From Oscillospiraceae bacterium (GTDB taxonomy: Bacteria; Bacillota; Clostridia; TANB77; CAG-508): a DNA stretch of 60,947 nucleotides. The notes beneath the pieces were generated by a model. That model was not told where the DNA came from and ran no database searches. It saw only the letters and a program-made list of their open reading frames with translations. The stretch spans positions 1-60,947 of the forward strand of contig WQVL01000005.1 in the NCBI GenBank assembly GCA_009785865.1, read 5' to 3'. Positions 16,978 to 28,446 of the stretch are shown here, one piece after another. The first letter of the stretch is position 1. Each line of letters starts with the position of its first letter. The position numbers and the translations under genes are program-made.

Positions 16978-18028
16978 ATGTTGGCTGATGATAGAAAAGT
17001 GAGATTTGGATATGATTTGGGAGCTACAAAGATACAAGCATATGCTGAATATGAAGACGGAACTCCTCTGTTAAACGCAAATGGAAATCCTATAAAGTGG
17101 GAAGAAAACCCTCATAATATAGACAAAGCGAATGACTCTGAAGAAGAGAAAAAAAGAAAAATATCAGATGTTATGATTGGGCAATTAGAAAAATGCATGG
17201 AAGAGGCAAATATAAAGATAGAACAGATTAGTTTTTTAGGAGTTGTAGTACCAGGACCTGTTCAGAATAATGTGGTTATGAAATTAATCAATATAGGTTT
17301 AACTAATTATGATATTTTGCAAGAGATTATCAATGGAGCAAGCGAAAGAGGATATAAATTCAATCCGAAAATGGCTGTAACAAATGACTATAGAGGCGCT
17401 CTTTGTGGAGAGAGTAAAATAGGAGCGGCAAAAGGGGAATCAGGAACTATAGTAGCTATTCGGATTTAGCACAGGTACTGGCGGAGCTTTAATGGTAGAT
17501 GGGAAAATTATTGAAGGAACTAATGGAGCTTCTGGAGAGTTTGGACATCAACCTGCAAGAGGAAAATCAGAAGGAAAACTTTGTGGATGTGGTAATAAAG
17601 ACTGTATAGAAGTTCATACATCTATGAGTTATTTATTTAAAGCAATAAGTGAAAATCTTGGGTTGGATTGTAAGCTTAATGGATTTCAAGTGAAAGAACT
17701 GCTTAGAGCAGGAGAAGAGAATAAAGAAGTAGAAGACATGCTTGTAAAAGAAATTGTTCAAAGTAATCCTAATGCAAAAGAAATAGCCTTAAGCAGATAC
17801 AATGAATGGCTAGACAATATAGCTAATGCGTTTGCAGATGTAGCTAGTGGAATAGATCCAAAACTTATGATTATGTTTGGGAGTATTTTGCATTTAATAA
17901 CAGAGGGTGAGTTTGAAGTGTTAGTAAGAAAGGTTAAAGAAAGGTCATTTAGTAAAAAAGCTGAAATTAGGAAATCTACGTTAGGAAGTATGGCTGGTGC
18001 TATAGGGGCGGCATTATTGGACTCATAG
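16978..18028 (+). CDS. ROK family sugar kinase or regulator (one CGGN shift)
   Basis: Reading through one shift gives 349 residues. FGYDLGATKIQAYAEYEDG is the phosphate-1 motif and VTNDYRGALCGE carries the catalytic Asp. After the shift come AIGFSTGTGGALMVDGKI, GASGEFGHQ and the zinc cluster CGCGNKDCIEVHTS typical of ROK proteins. There is no N-terminal DNA-binding domain, so a kinase is more likely than a repressor. CGG at 17461-17463 precedes the glycine; in zero frame TAG comes two codons later. AGGAGG precedes ATG 16978. Confidence 0.92.
17461..17464 (+). other. CGGA +1 recoding site in the ROK gene
   Basis: att|CGG|att becomes att|(c)GGA|ttt, restoring VAIGFSTGTGG, the nucleotide-binding glycine region of the family. 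Confidence 0.9.
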
Positions 18029-18060
18029 AACCGAAAAAGGAAACAAAGTAAGGAATAATA

Positions 18061-18092
18061 GGATAAAGGCGACTTTAAGGTCGCTTTTATCC
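18061..18092 (+). terminator. Terminator of the ROK gene
   Basis: GGATAAAGGCGAC pairs with GTCGCTTTTATCC. Confidence 0.82.
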
Positions 18093-18290
18093 TATTTATG
18101 TATTTTTAAAGAATTTAGTCCTTGATTTGCAAGAGGAATAGTTCCCCAGTGTACAATTTAAAAATATACCAATAGAAGAATTTTATTACAAACACATTAA
18201 ATTCATATTACATTTTAGAGAAAAAAGCTTCAAGGCATTATATTTATATTAAAATAGACATATAATGTCTTAATTTGTAGAGGAGATAAT

Positions 18291-21200
18291 ATGAATTTCT
18301 TTGATAGACTATTCGGTAGAATTCCAAAAAGAATAGCAGATAAGAGTGAATTAGAAAAGTTCTATGAATATATAGGGCGAGTAAGAACGCCCAGAAAAGC
18401 TATTAGAATATTAAAAGACCTTTCACTTTCAGGAAGAAACATGAGATTTAAAGATGTTTATTCTAGATTAAGTGATGACATCATGCGTGATCCTCGGATG
18501 TTTTGACTTATTACTTCGGAGAAGTGCAACATCCTAATGCTACATTAGCGGAAATAACAGATAAATTGACAGAAGAGCAACAACAAACAATTTTTGAAAG
18601 TTTACCGGAAATTATGGGGTACGGTGACTTTCATCAGCATGTGACTACCAAAGGTATAAGAGACCAGGACATTCTTCAAAGAATACAGACTGGTAAGTTG
18701 TACCACTATTCAGAGTATATAAAACAGGAACAAGCAGAAGGTGTTGTGGAAAAAATCTTTGAGATTCTTCCGCAACTTGAAAATGGACTTGACCAATTAA
18801 CGAGAATGTACGATGCTGATATTAATTCATCACCTTATTTTGAGCAATATAGAGTAGCTTTACTTAAATGTGTTCGTCAGTTGTTGAGTCAAGAAACATT
18901 AGAAGGATCAGATGATTTTCGCGGAGTAAGTGGCAAAAAAGAATTTATAAAACTTATATACGAAAATTTATCAGAGAGAGAAAGAATAGATGCTTTTTCG
19001 AAGAAAATTGTTGCTGATCATGAGTTTAGTGCCGGTTACTCATATCATAATAATTACGAAACATACTTAAGCTACAGTCCTTTAACAGATAGAGTATTTG
19101 ATAGAGTGGATTTAGGAAGAAATGAAGAACATAGAACTTTATTTTTAGAAAGATTAAAAAACTTTGCAGAAACAGATCTTGAGTATGCTATGAAAGCAAT
19201 TCCTTCTGAGTTTTTGGTGCAAATGTTAGAAGAGTATGATTTTGAAGAAAATACAATGGAAATGATGTTAAGGAATATTGAACCGAAAAGAATACCAGAA
19301 GTTTTCGCAAATTCAAAAATCTCTCCAAAATTGAATTCAGAACAAAAAATGTTGTTGATTAGTTGGATTACACCATTAGAAGTAACTAAAATGATAAATG
19401 ATGGTAATATTGATGCTTTGTCAGAAAGAGAAGCATTTTATTTGTTAAGCAAAGCACGTGAACTTGATAAAGGAATAGTTAACTTATTAGGAACTAAACT
19501 TGGAATGTCAAGAGATGAGATGAGAGATTGTTTTACTGAATTTGTTGGAGGAGTGGAATACTTACGTAACGATGAGTTTAGACCAGAAATGGGGAGAGAG
19601 CACGATTTCCCAAAAATCCTAAAAACACTTAATGCTTTTTCATATGATGAAGTTATATCACTATTGCAAGATAAATCTATAGTGGAAAAATTACAAATAA
19701 CTAATCAAGATATGATATATATTTTTAATTCTATAATTTCGCCAAAAATGTCGTCAGAAGATTTGGAAGTACTTATGTCTTCTGAGGAAATGCAAAACAA
19801 ACATAAAATTAATGTGAAATCTTTAGATGCTCATGTGGTTTATTATAATGAATATAAATTAGAGGATGAGAAGATAAAAGGTAAAGAAAGCATTGATAAT
19901 TTAGTTTATTTTTCAAAACGAATAGATGAGATAGTTAAATTATATGAGGGAATGTCAGATGTAGATGAAATAACAGAAGAGCAAAGAAATAAAATCATGA
20001 GGAGTATTTCAAGAACAATTGATTGTAAATATTATGTGAGTGATATAGATAAATTAATTGGGGGGTACCTTCTCTATCAAGAAGGTATGTTTTATAAGAC
20101 AAGACTAGCTGAGGAAGCAGCTCGAATGTTTGAGATTTCAAGAACTACTGATAATAGTACACTTTATGCTAATGACTTAAGTAAGCTAATTGAATTATCT
20201 AGAAGAACTTTAGGAGAAGGAGAAGTTCTGGAAGAAGTAAAAATCAAGGCGTTAGAGAGTATTGTAAAAGGAATTGAAAGAACAGGTGATAAAGGAAAGT
20301 TGACAGAGTTAATTGAGCTATATAAAGAAATTTCGGGTGAAGCAGAGATACCAATAGAAGTTAAAGGAAAGACAATGGAAAGCATTTCTAAGGGAATTGA
20401 TGATAGCGAAGGATTGGCAAATTTAAAAGGGTTGATGAGCTACTGTAAAGAGCTTTCAGGAGATGGAGATATACCAGAAGAGATAATAGCCAAAGCCTTG
20501 GAAGGTATTACAAGAGAACTTGAAATATCAAGTTCTCAGTATGGTGTAAATAGATTAATTACATACTATAGAGAAGTTACAGCTGAGAATGAACTCCCAG
20601 AAGAAGTAAAAATCAAGGCGTTGAGAGGCCTTGAAAGAGCAATTGAAAACGAGTCTAGCAATAGTATAATATCTTTATGTGATTACTATAAAGAACTTAC
20701 AGGTGAGAATGAACTCCCAGAAGAAGTAAAAATCAAGGCGTTGAGAGGCACTGAAAGAGCAATTGAAAACGAGTCTAGTGATAGTATAATATCTTTAAGC
20801 GATTACTATAAAGGACTTTCTGGTGAAGATGAATTTCCGGAAGGAGTAAAAGACAAAGTCATGAAAGGGCTCGAAAGAGCAGCTGAGAATACGTCATATG
20901 AAGCTCAGATGCTAGACTTAGTTAAATACTATAAAAATCTTTCAGATACAGATGAACTCCCAGAAGAAATGGAAAGTAAAGCTCAAAAAGTTCTTGTAGG
21001 AGTATTCAATGCACCCTGGCAAAATGGTATAATGTATTTTTATGACAACTATAAAAAAATTTCAGGAGTAATTGAAATTCCAAAAGAAGATAAAGACAAA
21101 ATTCTGAAAGTTATTATAGAAACAGTTTTGCAAAAAGACATGCCAAAAGATAGTGAACTATCACTAGAATTGAAAAATTCAATATTGAAAAACCTTATAG

Positions 21201-23245
21201 AAAGAATTGAAAAATCCCAAAATGCTAAAAGCACGGTAGAGGCAGTACGTACAATCAGTTTATATAAAAAAGTTTCAGGAGAGAATGGGCTTACAGAAGA
21301 AGTAAGAAATAGAGTGTTAGAAAATATTGAGAGAATAATTGAACTCCAACATTCTGAGGAAGAAATAGAAGAAATAGTTAGCTCATATAAAGAAATTTCA
21401 GATGAGGATGAAATGCCAGATGAATTGAAAAACAAAGCAGAACATAAGATAATAGATGTATTGGTAAGAAGACACATAGAATCTGATGAAACACGTGAAA
21501 GAGTAAAACGGACTTGCTATATCTGGGAAAAGAGATATAAAAAGTGTAAGGAGCATTCAAACTCAAAGAGAAGCTGAATTTGTAATTGAACATGGAAATC
21601 TTTTCAATGTTGAAAATAAAACATGTATAAATACACTTCCAATAGACATTAAAGATCTAAAAATTTCAAAACCATTAATTAAAAAATTAAGAAGTAGAAA
21701 AAATGAAAAAGGAGAGCCAGAACTACAAGAAGGAGAATTAGCATATACAGCAATGGTTTTTGAACAAGTGTTTGGAAATGATGCGGTACAAGTTCTAGAT
21801 GGAGCTTATGGAAGTATATCTGTAGAACAAATAAGAATGATAATTAGTGCTGACATGGATTCAGGAATCCACGAATTTAAAGATGGAAAACTTAAGTCTA
21901 CAGAACAAATTAAAGCTTTTAGAACTGAACTTCTTCGGAAGACCAGAAAGTTCTGTTTTAGCTCAGTGTCTTAAGGTAAGGGGAAGAAAGAGAAATGAGC
22001 AGACGGGAGAGTATGCCGAGTCACAGGTAGAGTATAATAAATACCGTAAAAGTATTCCAGAGTATCTTTCAAATTTAGGATATATTATTGGTCATTTGGA
22101 TGAAATAGCACTTGCAAGAGCAAATCGACGACTGAGTGCACAAGGACGAAGGTCTTCAATGGAAGAAATAAATGACTTAGTAGTGAAGTTAAAAACAATG
22201 GGGAATTTTCCACCAGTGACAATAGCAGATGTGAAACTAAAAAAGTCATCCGTATTTAAATATGTTGGTACAGATAATCAATTTGTTGACAGTATCGCTA
22301 TGTTACAGCCAAGGACGAGAGAGCTAAGTGAGATGCAAGAAGAATGTAAAGAAAAAAAGTTTCCGGATATATCCATGGAAATTCGGGGATTATACGCTAT
22401 TTACTTATCATCCACAAGATAGAAACATCATTAGTGGAGGGATAAGAAGCCGCTGTTGTTTTAGACCTAGGGGTGATGCAAATGAACTATTAGGATATTG
22501 TGTATCGAGTCCGTATGGTGGAGGAATTGAGATAAAAGACAAAGAAGGTAAAACAGTTATGTTTTCACCACTGCTTAGAAATGGAAATATGCTTATGGTA
22601 CATAGTGTAGAATCGTTTAGGAAAATGAAATCAGAGTGGGCTTCAACTGAATATGATGAACAAAAAGTAATGGAAATGTTAACTGATTTTGCGGGAAAAG
22701 TCATTGAAGAAAGTAGAGTAGCAGAAACTGAAGATGAAAGAATAAAAGCAGTGTTAGTTACTGACCTTCATAGTATAGACGTATCTGACCGTATACAATT
22801 TCAAAAAAGATTCAAGCCGCATCAGTATAATGCATATAGCAACTTAAGAGATAGTAGGGTGAGTCACTATATTTTAGCAATGGAAGATGGAATAAATCCT
22901 GAGATTGATTTAGTAGAAGGAGATGTAACATACTCATATGTAGCTGAAAGAGAAGCGTGGTATAGGGAAGAAGGTGAGGATGTGGATATTGCTACAGCTA
23001 AGGCAGTAATGCATACAATAGATACTAAGAAAGACAATAATAGACCTTGGAGAGATCCAGAATGGTATCAAGAAATAGTTGATTTTAAATATAGTGATGA
23101 TTGGTATATTGCTGTGCTGAAAACAGGGGAAACTATTACAGAATTTTTAGATACAGGGAAAGAGGAATATATGCAGGTTATGGAGGAAGCACATTCAGAA
23201 GAGAAAGTAATGGAAGCTACAGATGATGATGATATGCTGCACTAG
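18291..23245 (+). CDS. Giant helical-repeat protein of unknown function (five CGGN shifts)
   Basis: From ATG 18291 (GAGGAG upstream) to the TAG at 23243 the sequence is open for 1649 residues if +1 shifts occur at CGG 18495, 18517, 21509, 21936 and 22384. No other correction is needed. The N-terminal half is helical. Residues about 590-1000 hold helical repeats with YYKELTGENELPEEVKIKAL-type units; two are almost identical with a 120-bp period. The last 550 residues form a globular domain (YHPQDRNIISGGIRSRCC, CVSSPYGGGIEIKDKEG) and an acidic tail. No signal peptide. I do not recognise the family; the repeats suggest a protein-binding scaffold. Confidence 0.8.
18495..18498 (+). other. CGGA +1 recoding site 1 in the giant gene
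   Basis: cct|CGG|atg becomes cct|(c)GGA|tgt. It acts together with the site at 18517: seven codons lie between them, both are needed, and the net offset of two bases matches. Confidence 0.75.
18517..18520 (+). other. CGGA +1 recoding site 2 in the giant gene
   Basis: ctt|CGG|aga becomes ctt|(c)GGA|gaa and enters the 997-codon open stretch that follows. Confidence 0.75.
20584..20823 (+). repeat. Tandem 120-bp coding repeat inside the giant gene
   Basis: Two consecutive copies of a 40-codon unit differ at few bases. Both include GAACTCCCAGAAGAAG and GAAAACGAGTCTAG. Flanking units encode the same helix pattern but have diverged, so the last duplication is recent. Confidence 0.85.
21509..21512 (+). 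other. CGGA +1 recoding site 3 in the giant gene
   Basis: aaa|CGG|act becomes aaa|(c)GGA|ctt, giving VKGLAISGKRDIKSV and an open frame to the next site. A TGGG a few codons later was considered and is not needed. Confidence 0.82.
21936..21939 (+). other. CGGA +1 recoding site 4 in the giant gene
   Basis: ctt|CGG|aag becomes ctt|(c)GGA|aga, giving ELLGRPESSVLAQCLKV. Zero frame ends at 21974. Confidence 0.83.
22384..22387 (+). other. CGGG +1 recoding site 5 in the giant gene
   Basis: att|CGG|gga becomes att|(c)GGG|gat, giving MEIGDYTLFTYHPQDR. The only CGGG site of the twenty. Confidence 0.83.
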
Positions 23246-23294
23246 AGATGCTGAAAGCATTAAGATATATAGTTTTAGATAATATAATATGAGT

Positions 23295-23336
23295 AATACC
23301 TCTGTTTCAAATACATAAAATGGGAACAGAGGTATT
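23295..23336 (+). terminator. Terminator of the giant gene
   Basis: AATACCTCTGTT pairs with AACAGAGGTATT across a loop and is followed by TTGT. Confidence 0.75.
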
Positions 23337-23398
23337 TTGTTTATGTTGAAAGGTGTGTATACAAGGTTAAAGGCGGGAATAGCCGATTTCACCGTAAT

Positions 23399-25613
23399 TT
23401 ATGAAATAGGAATACGCAATTGTTGCCCTAAGTTTAAAGCAGTACTAGTTAAGTTGTTAATCCTCATGATTTCTTCAACAGTAACTCCAAATCTTCTAGA
23501 AAGTATCCATAGAGTATCACCAGCTACTACTGTGTGAGTTATGAACTCTGGTGGAGATGTTGTATTAGAAGAAGGAATGCGTAATTGCTGTCCAATACTT
23601 AAATTAGTATTAGTTAAATTATTAAGCCTCATAATTTCATCAACAGTAGTGCCATAGCGATTAGCAATAAGGAATAGTGTATCACCAGCCACTACGGTGT
23701 AAGTTATGAACTCTGGTGGTGCATCATTATCATCTACACAATCAGAAGGAATGCGTAATTGTTGCCCGATACTTAAATTAGCATTAGTTAAATTGTTGAA
23801 TCTCATAATTTCATCAACAGTAGTACCATAATGTCTGGCAAGTAGGAACAGTGTATCGTTAAGTGCAACTGTATGAACAATATAGCATGGTTCAATTGGA
23901 GATTCACAATCAGAAGGAATGCGTAATTGCTGTCCAATACTTAAATTAGCATTAGTTAGATTATTAAGTCTCATAATTTCATTAACAGTAGTGCCATAAC
24001 GATTAGCGATGAGGAATAATGTGTCATTAAGTACAACTGTGTAGGTAGTATAGCAATGAGGTGGAATAGGTGGTACTGAAGGAGATGTCTCTGGAATTTC
24101 TACATCAGCTTGAATTCCCCTGAAAACATTGTATAACATATTCCATGTAAGAGGACCTACAATTCCATCAGCATTTAATCCAAATGTGCTTTGGAAAGCT
24201 CTAACTGATTGTGTGGTTGTATTTCTGAACACATTGTCTTGGATGACAGGCAATACAGTTGAGTAGAACCTAGAAATATAATTGAGTAAGAATTGTAGTT
24301 TGGTAACATTAGCGCCTGTGGATCCTTCTCTTAGGACTACATTAGGAGGTGTTTCTCCAATACCAATTATTTCTCCTTCGCCAGTCATAGATGCAAGCCC
24401 TGTAACGGATACATATAGTTGAACTATTCTGAACCATGTAGCACGATCAATTATACCGGTTTGAGGTAAATTAAATACTTGCTGAAATGTTCTTACAGAT
24501 CTTGTGGTTTCTGGTCCGAAAAATCCGTTAGGGGTAGGAATAGTCGGGATAAGAGGAAAGTTTACTCTTATTCTATTTAGATATCTTTGCATTAACCTAA
24601 CATCATCATTATTATTTCCTTCCCTCAAAGGAGTTCCTGGGAAGCTTTCAGTTATACCACGAATGTTATTACTTGTTTCAATTATGATGTCCCTAGGATA
24701 ATAATGTCTAAGTATTTCTAAAGGACTCATGCCTCTGTTTGCTAGTGGTACGGTTCCCCATTGTGACATTCCTGGACAAGTCACAGTTGTTCCGTTGCAA
24801 TATTGTGCAAAAAAAGGTTCTAGTCTGCCGGGTCTGCGAATGTATGAGTTAAAGATATTATCAACTATAACACTGATATTGGCAAAAATATTTCTGCCAT
24901 ATATAAATGCTTGGTCTACAGCTGTGGAGCTTGTTATATCAAAAGCATGACCGTCTGCTTCTATACCATTCGGTAAATACTCTATTTAGAGCAAAGCTTA
25001 TTTGTGCTAGTATGTTTGCTTCAAGTGCTGCTTGTGGCCATGTAGGATATATTTCGCTAGAAGCAACATTTTTTATGTAATCTGAAAATCTAACCCTAAC
25101 ATTTCTTGCTGAAGCACTTGGATGCCCTAAATGGACAGTTATGAAGTCGGGAATAACTACTTCACGTAGTGCAAAAGGTGCAAAAGGAGTAGGTGCTGGG
25201 TCTGCTGGTGGTCCAACTTGTTCTCTTTTAATTGGTAATCCAATAGCAGGAGCGGCGATTTCAATTTCGTCAACTAATTGCTCGGAATTTAATGGTAGTG
25301 GTAGCATATTTACTGGTAATATAGATTCTATGGTGTCAAAGATTTGAACATCATGAACGATTTCTGTGATAAATTTTCCTGGAAGCATAACATCTACCTG
25401 ATAGGTAGCAAAGAATGGCCCTGTATCTTCCGGAGTTAATGTATGAGCTTTAGCAGGTGCAAAGAGACTTATTTTCTCTGTGCTTCCGACTTCATTTGTA
25501 GTTAAATCATAAAGAATTTTTCCTGTACTATCTCTAATAATTACTGTAGCGCCGCTAACTGGTAATGCATCATTTCCTGTGTGTGCTTGAATGGTTAAAA
25601 AACCTAAACCCAT
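23399..25613 (-). CDS. SpoIID-like, peptidoglycan-binding, four-LysM cell-wall protein (one CGGN shift)
   Basis: A 737-residue protein once one shift is allowed. The N-terminal quarter is a small beta domain (FLTIQAHTGNDALPVSGATV). Then comes a SpoIID-like domain (NVASSEIYPTWPQAALEA to GMSQWGTVPLANRGMSPLEI). Two peptidoglycan-binding domains follow (LREGNNNDDVRLMQRYLN and LREGSTGANVTKLQFLLN), then four LysM modules with GDTLFLIANRYGTTVDEIM-type sequence. It likely binds or remodels the wall or spore cortex. No signal peptide is visible, so it may be a spore or mother-cell protein. CGG 24951-24953 precedes glycine in SRGHAFDITSS. Start ATG 25613 has GGAGG. Confidence 0.9.
24950..24953 (-). other. 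CGGT +1 recoding site in the SpoIID/LysM gene
   Basis: aga|CGG|tca becomes aga|(c)GGT|cat, giving YRSRGHAFDITSSTAVDQ. Zero frame ends in TGA three codons later. Confidence 0.88.
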
Positions 25614-25690
25614 AATGAACCTCCAATATATTTTGATTTGTTGTAGTGTATTCAAGTGAGAAGAGTGATGTTACTTTTGGGCAACAAAAA

Positions 25691-25710
25691 AACTTGCTTT
25701 AAGCAAGTTT
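25691..25710 (-). terminator. Terminator of mgtE
   Basis: AACTTGCTTTAAGCAAGTTT stem, with TTTTTTGTTGC following on the minus strand. Confidence 0.82.
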
Positions 25711-25736
25711 TCGTTGTATTTGAGTTATGCTAAAAA

Positions 25737-27149
25737 TTATAATGCATAACTGCAATAGTAACTAATTTCTTCGGCAGCTTCGTACATTATCTCTCCAAAG
25801 AATAGAGTTGCTAAATAAAAGTAAACAAGTAGTCCTGTTATATCTTTAATAGATGTAATAATTGGGCCTGTACCAGAAGCTTGATCTACGTTTAGTTTAA
25901 CTAAAACATATGGAACGACAAATCCTAATATTGCAGCTAGAGTTGAAACGAATATTAGTGATAAACCTACAACAATTCCTAGTTCCGGCATTCCGTGCCA
26001 TACAGCGGCTATAGCTCCTGTAACAATACCTATTAGAATTCCCATGCTAGCACCTACAAGAAATTCTTTTATCATATTCTTTCCAATACGCTTCATGTTT
26101 ATGTGGCCAAGTAATAACCCTCTAGTAAATACTGTTGCAGATTGTGTACCTACATTTCCGCCCATATCCATAATGATAGGGATAAATCCAGCTAAAACTA
26201 CAACTGACATTAGTGTATCTTCAAAACCATCAATTACAAGTGCTGCTAGTAATCCACCTATAAGGGTGAATATGAGGAATGGTAATCTTAGTCTCCAAAT
26301 TTGCCATATTGAACCAAAAATTAATGCTTCACTTCTACTAGTTTCTTTTGTGTGCACGTCAGAAATACCTGCACTATCAAGGATGTCGTCTGTTATTTCT
26401 TCTTGTAAGATATCCATTGCGTCGTCTACTGTAAGGATACCAACTAAACGGTTCTCCTTATCAACTACTGGAACAGCTAGCAAGTCAAATTTTTGTAGCA
26501 TTATAGCAACTTCTTCTTGATCTGTGTCTGTAGTAACGCTAACAACATCTGTTTGCATGATGTCTGCAATTTTATCTTTAGGGTTTGCTAAAACTAAGTC
26601 TTTTAAAGATAAAACCCCTTCAAGTTTTCTAGTAGAATTTGTTACATAAAGAGTATATATAGTTTCTGCTTTTTCAGCATTTTCTTTTATCTTTTTAAAA
26701 CTTGCATCTACAGTCATATCCTTTTTTAAAGCAACATATTCTGGTGTCATAACACGGCCAGCAGTTTCGGGTTCATACCCCATTAATAAGTTTGTAGCTT
26801 TACGTTCGTCGCTTGATAGAGAAGCAATAAGTTTTTTTGCTACAATTGCTGGAAGCTCTTCTAACAACTTAACTCTGTCATCAGGGTCTAGTTCATTCAT
26901 CAACTCAGCAACTTTTTCTTGAGTAAATGATTTAAGTAATTGTTGTTGAGCACTTGTATCTAATTGTTCAAATACAAATAAGGCATTATCCTTTGTAAGC
27001 AAGCGATAAACAATAACTTGCTCGTTGGCTGGTAATTCTTGTATTGCACCTAAAATATCTACTTGACTAGATTTATTAAGTAGTTCTTTTAGAGCATTCA
27101 TATCTTTATTTTCTAAACATGTCCAAATGGACTCTTTTAATTCTGTCAT
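25737..27149 (-). CDS. mgtE: Magnesium transporter MgtE
   Basis: 470 residues, the normal length. The cytosolic N domain (LNELDPDDRVKLLEELP is equivalent to the MgtE N motif) is followed by two CBS domains (MTVDASFKKIKENAEKAETI and IADIMQTDVVSVTTDTDQEE). The C-terminal membrane part has five helices and the conserved pore segment MDMGGNVGTQSATV. It imports Mg2+ and gates through the cytosolic domains. AGGAGG precedes ATG 27149. No in-frame CGG. Confidence 0.96.
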   Translation of the reverse strand: MTELKESIWTCLENKDMNALKELLNKSSQVDILGAIQELPANEQVIVYRLLTKDNALFVFEQLDTSAQQQLLKSFTQEKVAELMNELDPDDRVKLLEELPAIVAKKLIASLSSDERKATNLLMGYEPETAGRVMTPEYVALKKDMTVDASFKKIKENAEKAETIYTLYVTNSTRKLEGVLSLKDLVLANPKDKIADIMQTDVVSVTTDTDQEEVAIMLQKFDLLAVPVVDKENRLVGILTVDDAMDILQEEITDDILDSAGISDVHTKETSRSEALIFGSIWQIWRLRLPFLIFTLIGGLLAALVIDGFEDTLMSVVVLAGFIPIIMDMGGNVGTQSATVFTRGLLLGHINMKRIGKNMIKEFLVGASMGILIGIVTGAIAAVWHGMPELGIVVGLSLIFVSTLAAILGFVVPYVLVKLNVDQASGTGPIITSIKDITGLLVYFYLATLFFGEIMYEAAEEISYYCSYAL

Positions 27150-27389
27150 AAATACCTCCTACTGATTCTTGAATAATATAACCAAAACATCACAAGATCA
27201 TTACGAGATAGTGTAAAGAGTGTGAAATTAACAATTTGCGTGTTTTGCCTTTAAAATCATATATCATTTTTGTTAGAAAGGCAAGAAAAATACAGAGGAA
27301 TATATAAAACCTAAAAAACTAATTGACAGTGTTATTGTTTATATGATAATGAATGTTATATAGATATATAAGCAAGGGAGGGAATAATA

Positions 27390-28415
27390 TTGAAAGCAAT
27401 TGTAAAAACAAAAAGAGAGCCAGGCTTAGAACTAATAGATGTTCCAATGCCTGAGGTAGGGAAGAATGATGTGCTTGTAAAAATTCAAAAAACAGCTATT
27501 TGCGGAACGGATGTACATATTTATGATTGGGACGAATGGTCACAAAAAACAATACCAGTTCCAATGATAATAGGACATGAGTTTGTTGGGACTATAGCCG
27601 AAGTAGGCAGCAATGTGGAAGGGTTTGAAATAGGACAGCTTGTTTCAGGAGAAGGGCATGTTATATGTGGGAAGTGTAGAAACTGTCTTGCTGGTCGTAG
27701 ACACTTATGTAAAAATACAAAAGGTATTGGCGTTAATATGACAGGAGTCTTTGCAGAGTATGCTGTAATTCCTGCAAGTAATATTTGGATTTGTGATCCT
27801 AGTATACCAGCAGAATATTTTAGTATTTTTGATCCGTTAGGAAATGCAGTGCATACAGCATTGAGTTTTGACATAATAGGAGAAGATGTGCTTGTAACAG
27901 GAGCGGGACCTATTGGTCTTATGTCAGTTGCGATTGCAAAACATGTTGGTGCAAGAAATATTGTTGTTACAGATATTAATCCTTATCGTTTAAATTTAGC
28001 AAAAGAGATGGGTGCAACAAGGGTAGTAGATGTTCGAACAGAAAAACTTGAAGATGTAATGCAAGAACTTGGAATGCAAGAAGGATTTGATGTTGGGCTT
28101 GAAATGTCTGGTAGTCCATTAGCGTTTAATGATATGGTAAATACAATGGTTAATGGTGGAGGCATAGCATTATTGGGTATACATGGTTCAGATGTAAGTA
28201 TTGATTGGGGAAAAGTAATATTTAATAGTTTAAAAATAAAAGGAATTTATGGAAGAGAAATGTATGAAACTTGGTACAAAATGGGGGCAATGCTTCAATC
28301 TGGTTTGGATATTAGCAAAGTTATTACACACAAATTTAAGTATACAGACTTTGAAAAAGGATTTGAGATAATGAAAAGTGGAAACTCAGGGAAAATAATA
28401 TTAGAGTGGGAATAA
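27390..28415 (+). CDS. tdh: L-threonine 3-dehydrogenase
   Basis: 341 residues, zinc-dependent medium-chain dehydrogenase oxidising threonine to 2-amino-3-oxobutyrate with NAD+. Motifs: [15 protein letters not shown] (catalytic zinc), GHEFVGTI, the four-Cys structural zinc loop ([16 protein letters not shown]) and Rossmann [18 protein letters not shown]. The start is TTG 27390 after GGGAGGG. It is followed 31 nt later by kbl, the next enzyme of the pathway. No in-frame CGG. Confidence 0.96.
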   Translation: MKAIVKTKREPGLELIDVPMPEVGKNDVLVKIQKTAICGTDVHIYDWDEWSQKTIPVPMIIGHEFVGTIAEVGSNVEGFEIGQLVSGEGHVICGKCRNCLAGRRHLCKNTKGIGVNMTGVFAEYAVIPASNIWICDPSIPAEYFSIFDPLGNAVHTALSFDIIGEDVLVTGAGPIGLMSVAIAKHVGARNIVVTDINPYRLNLAKEMGATRVVDVRTEKLEDVMQELGMQEGFDVGLEMSGSPLAFNDMVNTMVNGGGIALLGIHGSDVSIDWGKVIFNSLKIKGIYGREMYETWYKMGAMLQSGLDISKVITHKFKYTDFEKGFEIMKSGNSGKIILEWE

Positions 28416-28446
28416 GTAATAATAAGGAATTGTAAGGAGGAAAAGT

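Noticed and set aside
21534-21538. A TGGG in the giant gene as a second type of shift site
   Set aside because: The upstream in-frame CGG at 21509 already gives the required +1 and an open frame through the region, so TGG remains normal Trp.
23399-24100. Regularly spaced DNA repeats as a CRISPR array
   Set aside because: The repeats encode LysM modules in one frame and have no constant spacer length.
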